Source of the DNA: Closterium sp. Naga37s-1
Taxonomy: Eukaryota; Streptophyta; Zygnematophyceae; Desmidiales; Closteriaceae
NCBI GenBank assembly: GCA_947471745.1
Contig: CANJKZ010000960.1
Coordinates: 930,001 to 994,000 of the forward strand
Direction of reading: 5' to 3'
DNA length: 64,000 nucleotides
Positions 34,701-53,944 of this stretch are shown here, piece by piece. Position 1 is the first letter of the stretch. Each line of letters starts with the position of its first letter. A program made the translations under genes and the position numbers. The notes beneath the pieces were generated by a model. It was not told the origin of the DNA and did not search any database. It was given only the letters and a program-made list of their open reading frames with translations.

Positions 34701-37700
34701 CATCACCTCACATCACATCACCTCACATCACATCACCTCAAATCACATCACCTCACATCACATCACCTCACCTCACATCACATCACCTCACCTCACCTCA
34801 CATCACCTCACATCACATCACACCACCTCACATCACATCACCTCAAATCACATCACATCACATCATATCACATCACATCACATCACATCACCTCACATCA
34901 CATCACCTCACATCACATCACCTCACATCACATCACATCACATCACATCACATCACATCACATCACATCACATCACCTCACATCACATCACATCACATCA
35001 CATCACCTCACATCACATCACCTCACATCACATCACATCACATCACATCACATCACATCACATCACCTCACATCACATCACCTCACATCACATCTCCTCA
35101 CTTCACATCACCTCACATCACATCACCTCACATCACATCACCTCACATCACCTCACCTCACATCACCTCACATCACCTCACATCACCTCACATCACCTCA
35201 CATCACATCACCTCATATCACATCACCTCACATCACATCACATCACATCACATCACATCACATCACATCACATCACATCACATCACATCACCTCACATCA
35301 CCTCAAATCACATCACCTCCCGTCACATCACATCACCTCACGTCACATCACCTCACCTGACATCACATCACATCACCTCACCTCACCTCACATCACCTCA
35401 CATCACATCACATCACCTCACATCACCTCACATCACCTCACATCACCTCAAATCACATCACCTCACATCACATCACATCACCTCACATCACATCACCTCA
35501 CGTCACATCACCTCTTGCACATCACATCACCTCACATCACATCATCTCACATCACATCACATCATCTCACCTCACATCACATCACCTCACATCACATCAC
35601 CTCATATCACATCACCTCACATCACATCACCTCACCTCACATCACATCACCTCACATCACATCACCTCACATCACATCACCTCAGATCACATCACCTCAC
35701 CTCACATCACATCACCTCACCTCACATCACATCACCTCACCTCACCTCACATCACCTCACATCACATCACATCACCTCACATCACATCACCTCACATCAC
35801 ATCACCTCACTTCACATCACCTCACATCACATCACCTCACTTCACATCTCCTCACATCACATCACCTCACATCACATCACCTCACATCACATCACATCAC
35901 ATCACATCACATCACATCACATCACATCACATCACATCACATCACATCACCTCACCTCACCTCACGTAACATCACCTCACGTCACATCACCTCACGTCAC
36001 ATCACCTCACGTCACATCACATCACCTCACATCACATCACCTCACATCACATCACATCACCTCACCTCACATCACATCACATCACCTCACATCACATCAC
36101 CTCACATCACATCACCTCACATCACATCACCTCACATCACATCACCTCAAATCACATCACCTCACATCACATCACCTCACCTCACATCACATCACCTCAC
36201 CTCACCTCACATCACCTCACATCACATCACACCACCTCACATCACATCACCTCAAATCACATCACATCACATCATATCACATCACATCACATCACATCAC
36301 CTCACATCACATCACCTCACATCACATCACCTCACATCACATCACATCACATCACATCACATCACATCACATCACATCACATCACCTCACATCACATCAC
36401 ATCACATCACATCACCTCACATCACATCACCTCACATCACATCACATCACATCACATCACATCACATCACATCACCTCACATCACATCACCTCACATCAC
36501 ATCTCCTCACTTCACATCTCCTCACATCACATCACCTCACATCACATCACCTCACATCACATCACATCACATCACATCACATCACGTCACATCACATCAC
36601 ATCACATCACATCACATCACATCACATCACATCACCTCACATCACATCACCTCACATCACATCACCTCACATCACATCACATCACATCACATCACATCAC
36701 ATCACATCACATCACATCACATCACATCACATCACCACACATCACCTCAAATCACATCACCTCACGTCACATCACATCACCTCACATCACATCACATCAC
36801 CTCACGTCACATCACATCACCTCACATCACATCACCTCACATCACATCACCTTACATCACATCACCTCACATCACATCACCTCACATCACATCACCTCAC
36901 ATCACATCACATCACATCACATCACATCACATCACCTCACATCACCTCACATCACATCACAGCACATCACATCACATCACATCACATCACATCACATCAC
37001 CTCACATCACCTTAAATCACATCACCTCCCGTCACATCACATCACCTCACGTCACATCATCTCACCTCACATCACATCACCTCGCGTCACATCACATCAC
37101 CTCACATCACATCACATCACCTCACATCACATCACATCACCTCACATCACATCACCTCACATCACATCACCTCACATCACATCACATCACATCACATCAC
37201 ATCACATCACCTCACATCACCTCACATCACCTCACATCACATCACCTCACATCACATCACCTCACATCACATCACATCACATCACATCACATCACATCAC
37301 ATCACATCACATCACCTCACATCACATCACCTCACTTCACATCACCTCACATCACATCACCTCACATCACCTCACCTCACATCACCTCACATCACCTCAC
37401 ATCACCTCACATCACCTCACATCACATCACCTCATATCACATCACCTCACATCACATCACATCACATCACATCACATCACATCACATCACATCACCTCAC
37501 ATCACCTCAAATCACATCACCTCCCGTCACATCACATCACCTCACGTCACATCACCTCACCTGACATCACATCACATCACCTCACCTCACCTCACATCAC
37601 CTCACATCACATCACATCACCTCACATCACCTCACATCACCTCACATCACCTCAAATCACATCACCTCACATCACATCACATCACCTCACATCACATCAC

Positions 37701-40700
37701 CTCACGTCACATCACCTCTTGCACATCACATCACCTCACATCACATCACCTCACATCACATCACATCATCTCACCTCACATCACATCACCTCACATCACA
37801 TCACCTCATATCACATCACCTCACATCACATCACCTCACCTCACATCACATCACCTCACATCACATCACCTCACATCACATCACCTCACATCACATCACC
37901 TCACCTCACATCACATCACCTCACCTCACATCACATCACCTCACCTCACCTCACATCACCTCACATCACATCACATCACCTCACATCACATCACCTCACA
38001 TCACATCACCTCACTTCACATCACCTCACATCACATCACCTCACATCACCTCACATCACCTCACATCACCTCAAATCACATCACCTCACGTCACATCACA
38101 TCACCTCACGTCACATCACATCACCTCACCTCACCTCACGTAACATCACCTCACGTCACATCACCTCACGTCACATCACCTCACGTCACATCACATCACC
38201 TCACATCACATCACCTCACATCACATCACATCACCTCACCTCACATCACATCACATCACCTCACATCACATCACCTCACATCACATCACCTCACATCACA
38301 TCACCTCACATCACATCACCTCAAATCACATCACCTCACATCACATCACCTCACCTCACATCACATCACCTCACCTCACCTCACATCACCTCACATCACA
38401 TCACACCACCTCACATCACATCACCTCACATCACATCACCTCACATCACATCACCTCACATCACATCACCTCACATCACATCACATCACCTCACATCACA
38501 TCACCTCACATCACATCACCTCACATCACATCACATCACATCACATCACATCACATCACCTCACATCACCTCAAATCACATCACCTCACGTCACATCACA
38601 TCACATCACCTCACGTCACATCACCTCACGTCACATCACATCACCTCACATCACATCACCTCACATCACATCACATCACCTCACCTCACATCACATCACC
38701 TCACATCACATCACCTTACATCACATCACCTCACATCACATCACCTCACATCACATAACCTCACATCACATCACATCACATCACATCACATCACCTCACA
38801 TCACCTCAAATCGCATCACCTCCCGTCACATCACATCACCTCACGTCACATCACCTCACGTCACATCACATCACCTCACATCACATCACCTCACATCACA
38901 TCACCTCACATCACATCACCTCACATCACATCACCTCACATCACATCACCTCACATCACATCACCTCACATCATATCACAGCACATCACATCACATCACA
39001 TCACATCACATCACATCACATCACATCACATCACCTCACATCACCTTAAATCACATCACCTCCCATCACATCACATCACCTCACGTCACATCATCTCACC
39101 TCACATCACATCACCTCGCGTCACATCACATCACCTCACATCACATCACATCACCTCACATCACATCACATCACCTCACATCACATCACCTCACATCACA
39201 TCACCTCACATCACATCACATCACATCACATCACATCACATCACATCACCTCACATCACCTCACATCACCTCACATCACATCACCTCACATCACATCACA
39301 TCACCTCACATCACATCACATCACATCACATCACATCACATCACCTCACATCACATCACCTCACTTCACATCACCTCACATCACATCACCTCACATCACC
39401 TCACCTCACATCACCTCACATCACCTCACATCACATCACCTCACCTCACATCACATCACCTCACCTCACCTCACATCACCTCACATCACATCACATCACC
39501 TCACATCACATCACCTCACATCACATCACCTCACTTCACATCACCTCACATCACATCACCTTACATCACATCACCTCACATCACCTCACATCACATCACC
39601 TCACATCACATCACATCACCTCACATCACATCACATCACATCACATCACATCACATCACATCACATCACATCACATCACCTCACATCACATCACATCACC
39701 TCACATCACATCACATCACCTCACATCACATCACCTCACATCACATCACCTCACATCACATCACATCACATCACATCACATCACATCACATCACCTCACA
39801 TCACCTCACATCACCTCACATCACATCACCTCACATCACATCACATCACCTCACATCACATCACATCACATCACATCACATCACATCACCTCACATCACA
39901 TCACCTCACTTCACATCACCTCACATCACATCACCTCACATCACCTCACCTCACATCACCTCACATCACCTCACATCACATCACCTCACCTCACATCACA
40001 TCACCTCACCTCACCTCACATCACCTCACATCACATCACATCACCTCACATCACATCACCTCACATCACATCACCTCACATCACATCACCTCACATCACA
40101 TCACATCACATCACATCACATCACATCACCTCACATCACCTCACATCACATCACAGCACATCACATCACATCACATCACATCACATCACATCACCTCACA
40201 TCACCTTAAATCACATCACCTCCCGTCACATCACATCACCTCACGTCACATCATCTCACCTCACATCACATCACCTCGCGTCACATCACATCACCTCACA
40301 TCACATCACATCACCTCACATCACATCACATCACCTCACATCACATCACCTCACATCACATCACCTCACATCACATCACATCACATCACATCACATCACA
40401 TCACCTCACATCACCTCACATCACCTCACATCACATCACCTCACATCACATCACCTCACATCACATCACATCACATCACATCACATCACATCACATCACA
40501 ATCACATCACATCACCTCACATCACATCACCTCACTTCACATCACCTCACATCACATCACCTCACATCACCTCACCTCACATCACCTCACATCACCTCAC
40601 ATCACCTCACATCACCTCACATCACATCACCTCATATCACATCACCTCACATCACATCACATCACATCACATCACATCACATCACATCACATCACCTCAC

Positions 40701-43700
40701 ATCACCTCAAATCACATCACCTCCCGTCACATCACATCACCTCACGTCACATCACCTCACCTGACATCACATCACATCACCTCACCTCACCTCACATCAC
40801 CTCACATCACATCACATCACCTCACATCACCTCACATCACCTCACATCACCTCAAATCACATCACCTCACATCACATCACATCACCTCACATCACATCAC
40901 CTCACGTCACATCACCTCTTGCACATCACATCACCTCACATCACATCACCTCACATCACATCACATCATCTCACCTCACATCACATCACCTCACATCACA
41001 TCACCTCATATCACATCACCTCACATCACATCACCTCACCTCACATCACATCACCTCACATCACATCACCTCACATCACATCACCTCACATCACATCACC
41101 TCACCTCACATCACATCACCTCACCTCACATCACATCACCTCACCTCACCTCACATCACCTCACATCACATCACATCACCTCACATCACATCACCTCACA
41201 TCACATCACCTCACTTCACATCACCTCACATCACATCACCTCACATCACCTCACATCACCTCACATCACCTCAAATCACATCACCTCACGTCACATCACA
41301 TCACCTCACGTCACATCACATCACCTCACCTCACCTCACGTAACATCACCTCACGTCACATCACCTCACGTCACATCACCTCACGTCACATCACATCACC
41401 TCACATCACATCACCTCACATCACATCACATCACCTCACCTCACATCACATCACATCACCTCACATCACATCACCTCACATCACATCACCTCACATCACA
41501 TCACCTCACATCACATCACCTCAAATCACATCACCTCACATCACATCACCTCACCTCACATCACATCACCTCACCTCACCTCACATCACCTCACATCACA
41601 TCACACCACCTCACATCACATCACCTCACATCACATCACCTCACATCACATCACCTCACATCACATCACCTCACATCACATCACATCACCTCACATCACA
41701 TCACCTCACATCACATCACCTCACATCACATCACATCACATCACATCACATCACATCACCTCACATCACCTCAAATCACATCACCTCACGTCACATCACA
41801 TCACATCACCTCACGTCACATCACCTCACGTCACATCACATCACCTCACATCACATCACCTCACATCACATCACATCACCTCACCTCACATCACATCACC
41901 TCACATCACATCACCTTACATCACATCACCTCACATCACATCACCTCACATCACATAACCTCACATCACATCACATCACATCACATCACATCACCTCACA
42001 TCACCTCAAATCACATCACCTCCCGTCACATCACATCACCTCACGTCACATCACCTCACGTCACATCACATCACCTCACATCACATCACCTCACATCACA
42101 TCACCTCACATCACATCACCTCACATCACATCACCTCACATCACATCACCTCACATCACATCACCTCACATCATATCACAGCACATCACATCACATCACA
42201 TCACATCACATCACATCACATCACATCACATCACCTCACATCACCTTAAATCACATCACCTCCCATCACATCACATCACCTCACGTCACATCATCTCACC
42301 TCACATCACATCACCTCGCGTCACATCACATCACCTCACATCACATCACATCACCTCACATCACATCACATCACCTCACATCACATCACCTCACATCACA
42401 TCACCTCACATCACATCACATCACATCACATCACATCACATCACATCACCTCACATCACCTCACATCACCTCACATCACATCACCTCACATCACATCACA
42501 TCACCTCACATCACATCACATCACATCACATCACATCACATCACATCACCTCACATCACATCACCTCACTTCACATCACCTCACATCACATCACCTCACA
42601 TCACCTCACCTCACATCACCTCACATCACCTCACATCACCTCACATCACCTCACATCACATCACCTCACATCACATCACCTCACATCACATCACATCACA
42701 TCACATCACATCACATCACATCACATCACCTCAAATCACATCACCTCCCGTCAAATCACATCACCTCACGTCACATCACCTCACCTCACATCACATCACA
42801 TCACCTCACCTCACCTCACATCACCTCACATGACATCACATCACCTCACATCACCTCACATCACCTCACATCACCTCAAATCACATCACCTCACATCACA
42901 TCACATCACCTCACATCACATCACCTCACGTCACATCACCTCTTGCACATCACATCACCTCATATCACATCACCTCACATCACATCACATCATCTCACCT
43001 CACATCACATCACCTCACATCACATCACCTCACATCACATCACCTCACATCACATCACCTTACCTCACATCACATCACATCACCTCACATCACATCACCT
43101 CACATCACATCACCTCACATCACATCACCTCACCTCACATCACATCACCTCACCTCACATCACATCACCTCACCTCACCTCACATCACCTCACATCACAT
43201 CACATCACCTCACATCACATCACCTCACATCACATCACCTCACTTCACATCACCTCACATCACATCACCTTACATCACATCACCTCACATCACATCACCT
43301 CACATCACATCACCTCACATCACATCACATCACATCACATCACATCACATCACCTCACATCACCTCAAATCACATCACCTCACATCACATCACAGCACAT
43401 CACATCACATCACATCACATCACATCACATCACCTCACATCACCTTAAATCACATCACCTCCCGTCACATCACATCACCTCACGTCACATCATCTCACCT
43501 CACATCACATCACCTCGCGTCACATCACATCACCTCACATCACATCACATCACCTCACATCACATCACATCACCTCACATCACATCACCTCACATCACAT
43601 CACCTCACATCACATCACATCACATCACATCACATCACATCACATCACATCACCTCACATCACCTCACATCACATCACCTCACATCACATCACCTCACAT

Positions 43701-46700
43701 CACATCACATCACATCACATCACATCACATCACATCACATCACATCACATCACCTCACATCACATCACCTCACTTCACATCACCTCACATCACATCACCT
43801 CACATCACCTCACCTCACATCACCTCACATCACCTCACATCACCTCACATCACCTCACATCACATCACCTCATATCACATCACCTCACATCACATCACAT
43901 CACATCACATCACATCACATCACATCACATCACCTCACATCACCTCAAATCACATCACCTCCCGTCACATCACATCACCTCACGTCACATCACCTCACCT
44001 GACATCACATCACATCACCTCACCTCACCTCACATCACCTCACATCACATCACATCACCTCACATCACCTCACATCACCTCACATCACCTCAAATCACAT
44101 CACCTCACATCACATCACATCACCTCACATCACATCACCTCACGTCACATCACCTCTTGCACATCACATCACCTCACATCACATCACCTCACATCACATC
44201 ACATCATCTCACCTCACATCACATCACCTCACATCACATCACCTCATATCACATCACCTCACATCACATCACCTCACCTCACATCACATCACCTCACATC
44301 ACATCACCTCACATCACATCACCTCACATCACATCACCTCACCTCACATCACATCACCTCACCTCACATCACATCACCTCACCTCACCTCACATCACCTC
44401 ACATCACATCACATCACCTCACATCACATCACCTCACATCACATCACCTCACTTCACATCACCTCACATCACATCACCTCACATCACATCACCTCACATC
44501 ACATCACCTCACATCACATCACATCACATCACATCACATCACATCACCTCACATCACCTCAAATCACATCACCTCACATCACATCACAGCACATCACATC
44601 ACATCACATCACATCACATCACATCACCTCACATCACCTTAAATCACATCACCTCCCGTCACATCACATCACCTCACGTCACATCATCTCACCTCACATC
44701 ACATCACCTCGCGTCACATCACATCACCTCACATCACATCACATCACCTCACATCACATCACATCACCTCACATCACATCACCTCACATCACATCACCTC
44801 ACATCACATCACATCACATCACATCACATCACATCACCTCACATCACCTCACATCACCTCACATCACATCACCTCACATCACATCACCTCACATCACATC
44901 ACATCACATCACATCACATGACATCACATCACATCACATCACATCACCTCACATCACATCACCTCACTTCACATCACCTCACATCACATCACCTCACATC
45001 ACCTCACCTCACATCACCTCACATCACCTCACATCACCTCACATCACCTCACATCACATCACCTCATATCACATCACCTCACATCACATCACATCACATC
45101 ACATCACATCACATCACATCACATCACCTCACATCACCTCAAATCACATCACCTCCCGTCACATCACATCACCTCACGTCACATCACCTCACCTGACATC
45201 ACATCACATCACCTCACCTCACCTCACATCACCTCACATCACATCACATCACCTCACATCACCTCACATCACCTCACATCACCTCAAATCACATCACCTC
45301 ACATCACATCACATCACCTCACATCACATCACCTCACGTCACATCACCTCTTGCACATCACATCACCTCACATCACATCACCTCACATCACATCACATCA
45401 TCTCACCTCACATCACATCACCTCACATCACATCACCTCATATCACATCACCTCACATCACATCACCTCACCTCACATCACATCACCTCACATCACCTCA
45501 CATCACATCACCTCACATCACATCACCTCACCTCACATCACATCACCTCACCTCACATCACATCACCTCACCTCACCTCACATCACCTCACATCACATCA
45601 CATCACCTCACATCACATCACCTCACATCACATCACCTCACTTCACATCACCTCACATCACATCACCTCACATCACCTCACATCACCTCACATCACCTCA
45701 AATCACATCACCTCACGTCACATCACATCACCTCACGTCACATCACATCACCTCACCTCACCTCACGTAACATCACCTCACGTCACATCACCTCACGTCA
45801 CATCACCTCACGTCACATCACATCACCTCACATCACATCACCTCACATCACATCACATCACCTCACCTCACATCACATCACATCACCTCACATCACATCA
45901 CCTCACATCACATCACCTCACATCACATCACCTCACATCACATCACCTCAAATCACATCACCTCACATCACATCACCTCACCTCACATCACATCACCTCA
46001 CCTCACCTCACATCACCTCACATCACATCACACCACCTCACATCACATCACCTCACATCACATCACCTCACATCACATCACCTCACATCACATCACCTCA
46101 CATCACATCACATCACCTCACATCACATCACCTCACATCACATCACCTCACATCACATCACATCACATCACATCACATCACATCACCTCACATCACCTCA
46201 AATCACATCACCTCACGTCACATCACATCACATCACCTCACGTCACATCACCTCACGTCACATCACATCACCTCACATCACATCACCTCACATCACATCA
46301 CATCACCTCACCTCACATCACATCACCTCACATCACATCACCTTACATCACATCACCTCACATCACATCACCTCACATCACATAACCTCACATCACATCA
46401 CATCACATCACATCACATCACCTCACATCACCTCAAATCGCATCACCTCCCGTCACATCACATCACCTCACGTCACATCACCTCACGTCACATCACATCA
46501 CCTCACATCACATCACCTCACATCACATCACCTCACATCACATCACCTCACATCACATCACCTCACATCACATCACCTCACATCACATCACCTCACATCA
46601 TATCACAGCACATCACATCACATCACATCACATCACATCACATCACATCACATCACATCACCTCACATCACCTTAAATCACATCACCTCCCATCACATCA

Positions 46701-49700
46701 CATCACCTCACGTCACATCATCTCACCTCACATCACATCACCTCGCGTCACATCACATCACCTCACATCACATCACATCACCTCACATCACATCACATCA
46801 CCTCACATCACATCACCTCACATCACATCACCTCACATCACATCACATCACATCACATCACATCACATCACATCACCTCACATCACCTCACATCACCTCA
46901 CATCACATCACCTCACATCACATCACATCACCTCACATCACATCACATCACATCACATCACATCACATCACCTCACATCACATCACCTCACTTCACATCA
47001 CCTCACATCACATCACCTCACATCACCTCACCTCACATCACCTCACATCACCTCACATCACCTCACATCACCTCACATCACATCACCTCACATCACATCA
47101 CCTCACATCACATCACATCACATCACATCACATCACATCACCTCAAATCACATCACCTCCCGTCAAATCACATCACCTCACGTCACATCACCTCACCTCA
47201 CATCACATCACATCACCTCACCTCACCTCACATCACCTCACATGACATCACATCACCTAACATCACCTCACATCACCTCACATCACCTCAAATCACATCA
47301 CCTCACATCACATCACATCACCTCACATCACATCACCTCACGTCACATCACCTCTTGCACATCACATCACCTCATATCACATCACCTCACATCACATCAC
47401 ATCATCTCACCTCACATCACATCACCTCACATCACATCACCTCACATCACATCACCTCACATCACATCACCTTACCTCACATCACATCACATCACCTCAC
47501 ATCACATCACCTCACATCACATCACCTCACATCACATCACCTCACCTCACATCACATCACCTCACCTCACATCACATCACCTCACCTCACCTCACATCAC
47601 CTCACATCACATCACATCACCTCACATCACATCACCTCACATCACATCACCTCACTTCACATCACCTCACATCACATCACCTCACATCACCTCACATCAC
47701 CTCACATCACCTCAAATCACATCACCTCACGTCACATCACATCACCTCACGTCACATCATATCACCTCACCTCACCTCACGTAACATCACCTCACTTCAC
47801 ATCACCTCACGTCACATCACCTCACGTCACATCACATCACCTCACATCACATCACCTCACATCACATCACATCACCTCACCTCACATCACATCACATCAC
47901 CTCACATCACATCACCTCACATCACATCACCTCACATCACATCACCTCACATCACATCACCTCACATCATATCACCTCACATCACATCACCTCACCTCAT
48001 ATCACATCACCTCACCTCACCTCACATCACCTCACATCACATCACATCACCTCACATCACATCACCTCACATCACATCACCTCACATCACATCACCTCAC
48101 TTCACATCACCTCACATCACATCACCTCACATCACATCACCTCACATCACATCACATCACATCACATCACATCACATCACATCACATCACCTCACATCAC
48201 ATCACCTCACATCACATCACCTCACATCACATCACATTCATCACATCACATCACATCACATCACATCACATCACATCACATCACATCACATCACCTCACA
48301 TCACCTCAAATCACATCACCTCACGTCACATCACATCACATCACCTCACGTCACATCACCTCACGTCACATCACATCACCTCACATCACATCACCTCACA
48401 TCACATCACATCACCTCACCTCACATCACATCACCTCACATCACATCACCTTACATCACATCACCTCACATCACATCACCTCACATCACATAACCTCACA
48501 TCACATCACATCACATCACATCACATCACCTCACATCACCTCAAATCACATCACCTCCCGTCACATCACATCACCTCACGTCACATCACCTCACGTCACA
48601 TCACATCACCTCACATCACATCACCTCACATCACATCACCTCACATCACATCACCTCACATCAAATCACCTCACATCACATCACCTCACATCACATCACC
48701 TCACATCACATCACCTCACATCACAGCACATCACATCACATCACATCACATCACATCACATCACATCACATCACATCACATCACCTCACATCACCTTAAA
48801 TCACATCACCTCCCATCACATCACATCACCTCACGTCACATCATCTCACCTCACATCACATCACCTCGCGTCACATCACATCACCTCACATCACATCACA
48901 TCACCTCACATCACATCACCTCACATCACATCACATCACCTCACATCACATCACATCACCTCACATCACATCACCTCACATCACATCACCTCACATCACA
49001 TCACATCACATCACATCACATCACATCACATCACCTCACATCACCTCACATCACCTCACATCACCTCACATCACATCACCTCACTTCACATCACCTCACA
49101 TCACATCACCTCACATCACCTCACCTCACATCACCTCAAATCACCTCACATCACCTCACATCACCTCACATCACATCACCTCACATCACATCACCTCACA
49201 TCACATCACATCACATCACATCACATCACATCACATCACATCACATCACCTCACATCACCTCAAATCACATCACCTCCCGTCACATCACATCACCTCACG
49301 TCACATCACCTCACCTCACATCACATCACATCACATCACCTCACATCACCTCACATGACATCACATCACCTCACATCACCTCACATCACCTCACATCACC
49401 TCAAATCACATCACCTCACATCACATCACATCACCTCACATCACATCACCTCACGTCACATCACCTCTTGCACATCACATCACCTCATATCACATCACCT
49501 CACATCACATCACATCATCTCACCTCACATCACATCACCTCACATCACATCACCTCACATCACATCACCTCACCTCACATCACATCACCTCACCTCACAT
49601 CACATCACCTCACCTCACCTCACATCACCTCACATCACATCACATCACCTCACATCACATCACCTCACCTCACATCACCTCACTTCACATCACCTCACAT

Positions 49701-52700
49701 CACATCACCTCACATCACCTCACATCACCTCACATCACCTCAAATCACATCACCTCACGTCACATCACATCACCTCACGTCACATCACATCACCTCACCT
49801 CACCTCACGTCACATCACCTCACGTCACATCACCTCACGTCACATCACATCACCTCACATCTCATCACCTCACATCACATCACATCACCTCACCTCACAT
49901 CACATCACATCACCTCACATCACATCACCTCACATCACATCACCTCACATCACATCACCTCACATCACATCACCTCAAATCACATCACCTCACATCACAT
50001 CACCTCACCTCACATCACATCACCTCACCTCACCTCACATCACCTCACATCACCTCACATCACATCACATCACCTCACATCACATCACCTCACATCACAT
50101 CACCTCACATCACATCACCTCACATCACATCACCTCAAATCACATCACCTCACATCACATCACATCACCTCACCTCACATCACATCACATCACCTCACAT
50201 CACATCACCTCACATCACATCACCTCACATCACATCACCTCACATCACATCACCTCACATCACATCACCTCACCTCACATCACATCACCTCACCTCACAT
50301 CACATCACCTCACCTCACATCACATCACCTCACCTCACCTCACATCACATCACCTTACCTCACATCACATCACATCACCTCACATCACATCACCTCACAT
50401 CACATCACCTCACATCACATCACATCACCTCACCTCACATCACATCACCTCACCTCACATCACATCACCTCACCTCACCTCACATCACCTCACATCACAT
50501 CACATCACCTCACATCACATCACCTCACCTCACATCACCTCACTTCACATCACCTCACATCACATCACCTCACATCACCTCACATCACCTCACATCACCT
50601 CAAATCACATCACCTCACGTCACATCACATCACCTCACGTCACATCACATCACCTCACCTCACCTCACGTCACATCACCTCACGTCAAATCACCTCACGT
50701 CACATCGCATCACCTCACATCTCATCACCTCACATCACATCACATCACCTCACCTCACATCACATCACATCACCTCACATCACATCACCTCACATCACAT
50801 CACCTCACATCACATCACCTCACATCACATCACCTCACCTCACATCACATCACCTCACCTCACATCACATCACCTCACCTCACCTCACATCACCTCACAT
50901 CACATCACATCACCTCACATCACATCACCTCACATCACATCACCTCACTTCACATCACCTCACATCACATCACCTCACATAACCTCACATCACCTCACAT
51001 CACCTCAAATCACATCACCTCACGTCACATCACATCACCTCACGTCACATCACATCACCTCACCTCACCTCACGTAACATCACCTCACGTCACATTACCT
51101 CACGTCACATCACCTCACGTCACATCACATCACCTCACATCACATCACCTCACATCACATCACATCACCTCACCTCACATCACATCACATCACCTCACAT
51201 CACATCACCTCACATCTCATCACCTCACATCACATCACCTCACATCACATCACCTCACATCACATCACCTCACATCACATCACCTCACCTCATATCACAT
51301 CACCTCACCTCACCTCACATCACCTCACATCACATCACATCACCTCACATCACATCACCTCACATCACATCACCTCACATAACATCACCTCACTTCACAT
51401 CACCTCACATCACATCACCTCACATCACATCACCTCACATCAGATCACATCACATCACATCACATCACATCACATCACCTCACATCACATCACCTCACAT
51501 CACATCACCTCACATCACATCACATTCATCACATCACATCACATCACATCACATCACATCACATCACATCACATCACCTCACATCACCTCAAATCACATC
51601 ACCTCACGTCACATCACATCACATCACCTCACGTCACATCACCTCACGTCACATCACATCACCTCACATCACATCACCTCACATCACATCACATCACATC
51701 ACCTCACCTCACATCACATCACCTCACATCACATCACCTTACATCACATCACCTCACATCACATCACCTCACATCACATAACCTCACATCACATCACATC
51801 ACATCACATCACCTCACATCACCTCAAATCACATCACCTCCCGTCACATCACATCACCTCACGTCACATCACATCACCTCACATCACATCACCTCACATC
51901 ACATCACCTCACATCACATCACCTCACATCACATCACCTCACATCACATCACCTCACATCACATCACCTCACATCACATCACCTCACATCACATCACAGC
52001 ACATCACATCACATCACATCACATCACATCACATCACATCACATCACATCACATCACATCACATCACATCACCTCACATCACCTTAAATCACATCACCTC
52101 CCATCACATCACATCACCTCACGTCACATCATCTCACCTCACATCACATCACCTCGCGTCACATCACATCACCTCACATCACATCACATCACCTCACATC
52201 ACATCACATCACCTCACATCACATCATCTCACATCACATCACCTCACATCACATCACATCACATCACATCACATCACATCACCTCACATCACCTCACATC
52301 ACCTCTCATCACATCACCTCACTTCACATCACCTCACATCACATCACCTCTCATCACCTCACCTCACATCACCTCACATCACCTCACATCACCTCACATC
52401 ACCTCACATCACATCACCTCACATCACATCACCTCACATCACATCACATCACATCACATCACATCACATCACATCACATCACATCACATCACATCACATC
52501 ACATCACCTCAAATCACATCACCTCCCGTCACATCACATCACCTCACGTCACATCACCTCACCTCACAGCACATCACATCACCTCACCTCACCTCACATC
52601 ACCTCACATGACATCACATCACCTCACATCACCTCACATCACCTCACATCACCTCAAATCACATCACCTCACATCACATCACATCACCTCACATCACATC

Positions 52701-53944
52701 ACCTCACGTCACATCACCTCTTGCACATCACATCACCTCATATCACATCACATCACATCATATCACATCATCTCACCTCACATCACATCACCTCACATCA
52801 CATCACCTCACATCACATCACCTCACATCACATCACCTTACCTCACATCACATCACATCACCTCACATCACATCACCTCACATCACATCACCTCACATCA
52901 CATCACCTCACCTCACATCACATCACCTCACCTCACATCACATCACCTCACCTCACCTCACATCACCTCACATCACATCACACCTCACATCACATCACCT
53001 CACATCACATCACCTCACCTCACATCACATCACCTCACATCACATCACCTCACATCACATCACCTCACATCACATCACCTCACCTCACATCACATCACCT
53101 CACCTCACATCACATCACCTCACCTCACCTCACATCACCTCACATCACATCACATCACCTCACATCACATCACCTCACCTCACATCACCTCACTTCACAT
53201 CACCTCACATCACATCACCTCACATCACCTCACATCACCTCACATCACCTCACATCACCTCACATCACCTCACCTCACATCACATCACCTCACATCACAT
53301 CACCTCACATCACATCACCTCACATCACATCACCTCACCTCACATCACATCACCTCACCTCACATCACATCACCTCACCTCACCTCACATCACCTCACAT
53401 CACATCACATCACCTCACATCACATCACCTCACATCACATCACCTCACTTCACATCACCTCACATCACATCACCTCACATCACCTCACATAAACTCACAT
53501 CACCTCAAATCACCTCAAATCACATTACCTCACGTCACATCACATCACCTCACGTCACATCACCTCACGTCACATCACATCACCTCACGTCACATCCCAT
53601 CACCTCACCTCACCTCACGTCACATCACCTCACGTCACATCACCTCACGTCACATCACATCACCTCACATCACATCACCTCACATCACATCACATCACCT
53701 CACCTCACATCACATAACATCACCTCACATCACATCACCTCACATCACATCACCTCACATCACATCACCTCACATCACATCACCTCACATCACATCACCT
53801 CACATCACATCACCTCACCTCACATTACATCACCTCACCTCACCTCACATCACCTCACATCACATCACATCACCTCACATCACATCACGTCACATCACAT
53901 CACCTCACATCACATCACCTCACTTCACATCACCTCACATCACA
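22740..53944. repeat. Pentamer satellite, main block (31.2 kb) with higher-order structure
   Basis: Continuous TCACA/TCACC pentamers; the plus strand has almost no G outside variants such as TCACG and CTCCCG. Rare variants recur at fixed distances. A block starting near 23230 recurs at 25080 (period about 1850 bp). A block at 37715 recurs at 40915 (3200 bp), and again, slightly changed, at 45347. The marker CCTCTTGCAC, which shifts the pentamer register, lies at 26604, 34102, 35511, 37715, 40915, 42939, 44153, 45347, 47351, 49464 and 52717. Open frames of up to 1704 codons (HHITS/HHLTS/PHITS) are by-products of the absence of stops. Confidence 0.95.

Noticed and set aside
22740..53944. Giant open reading frames (up to 1704 codons) of HHITS/HHLTS/PHITS repeats
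   Set aside because: The TCACA/TCACC pentamer contains no stop in the forward frames, so long frames are automatic. They start at register shifts, overlap in different phases, and have no non-repeat protein context.
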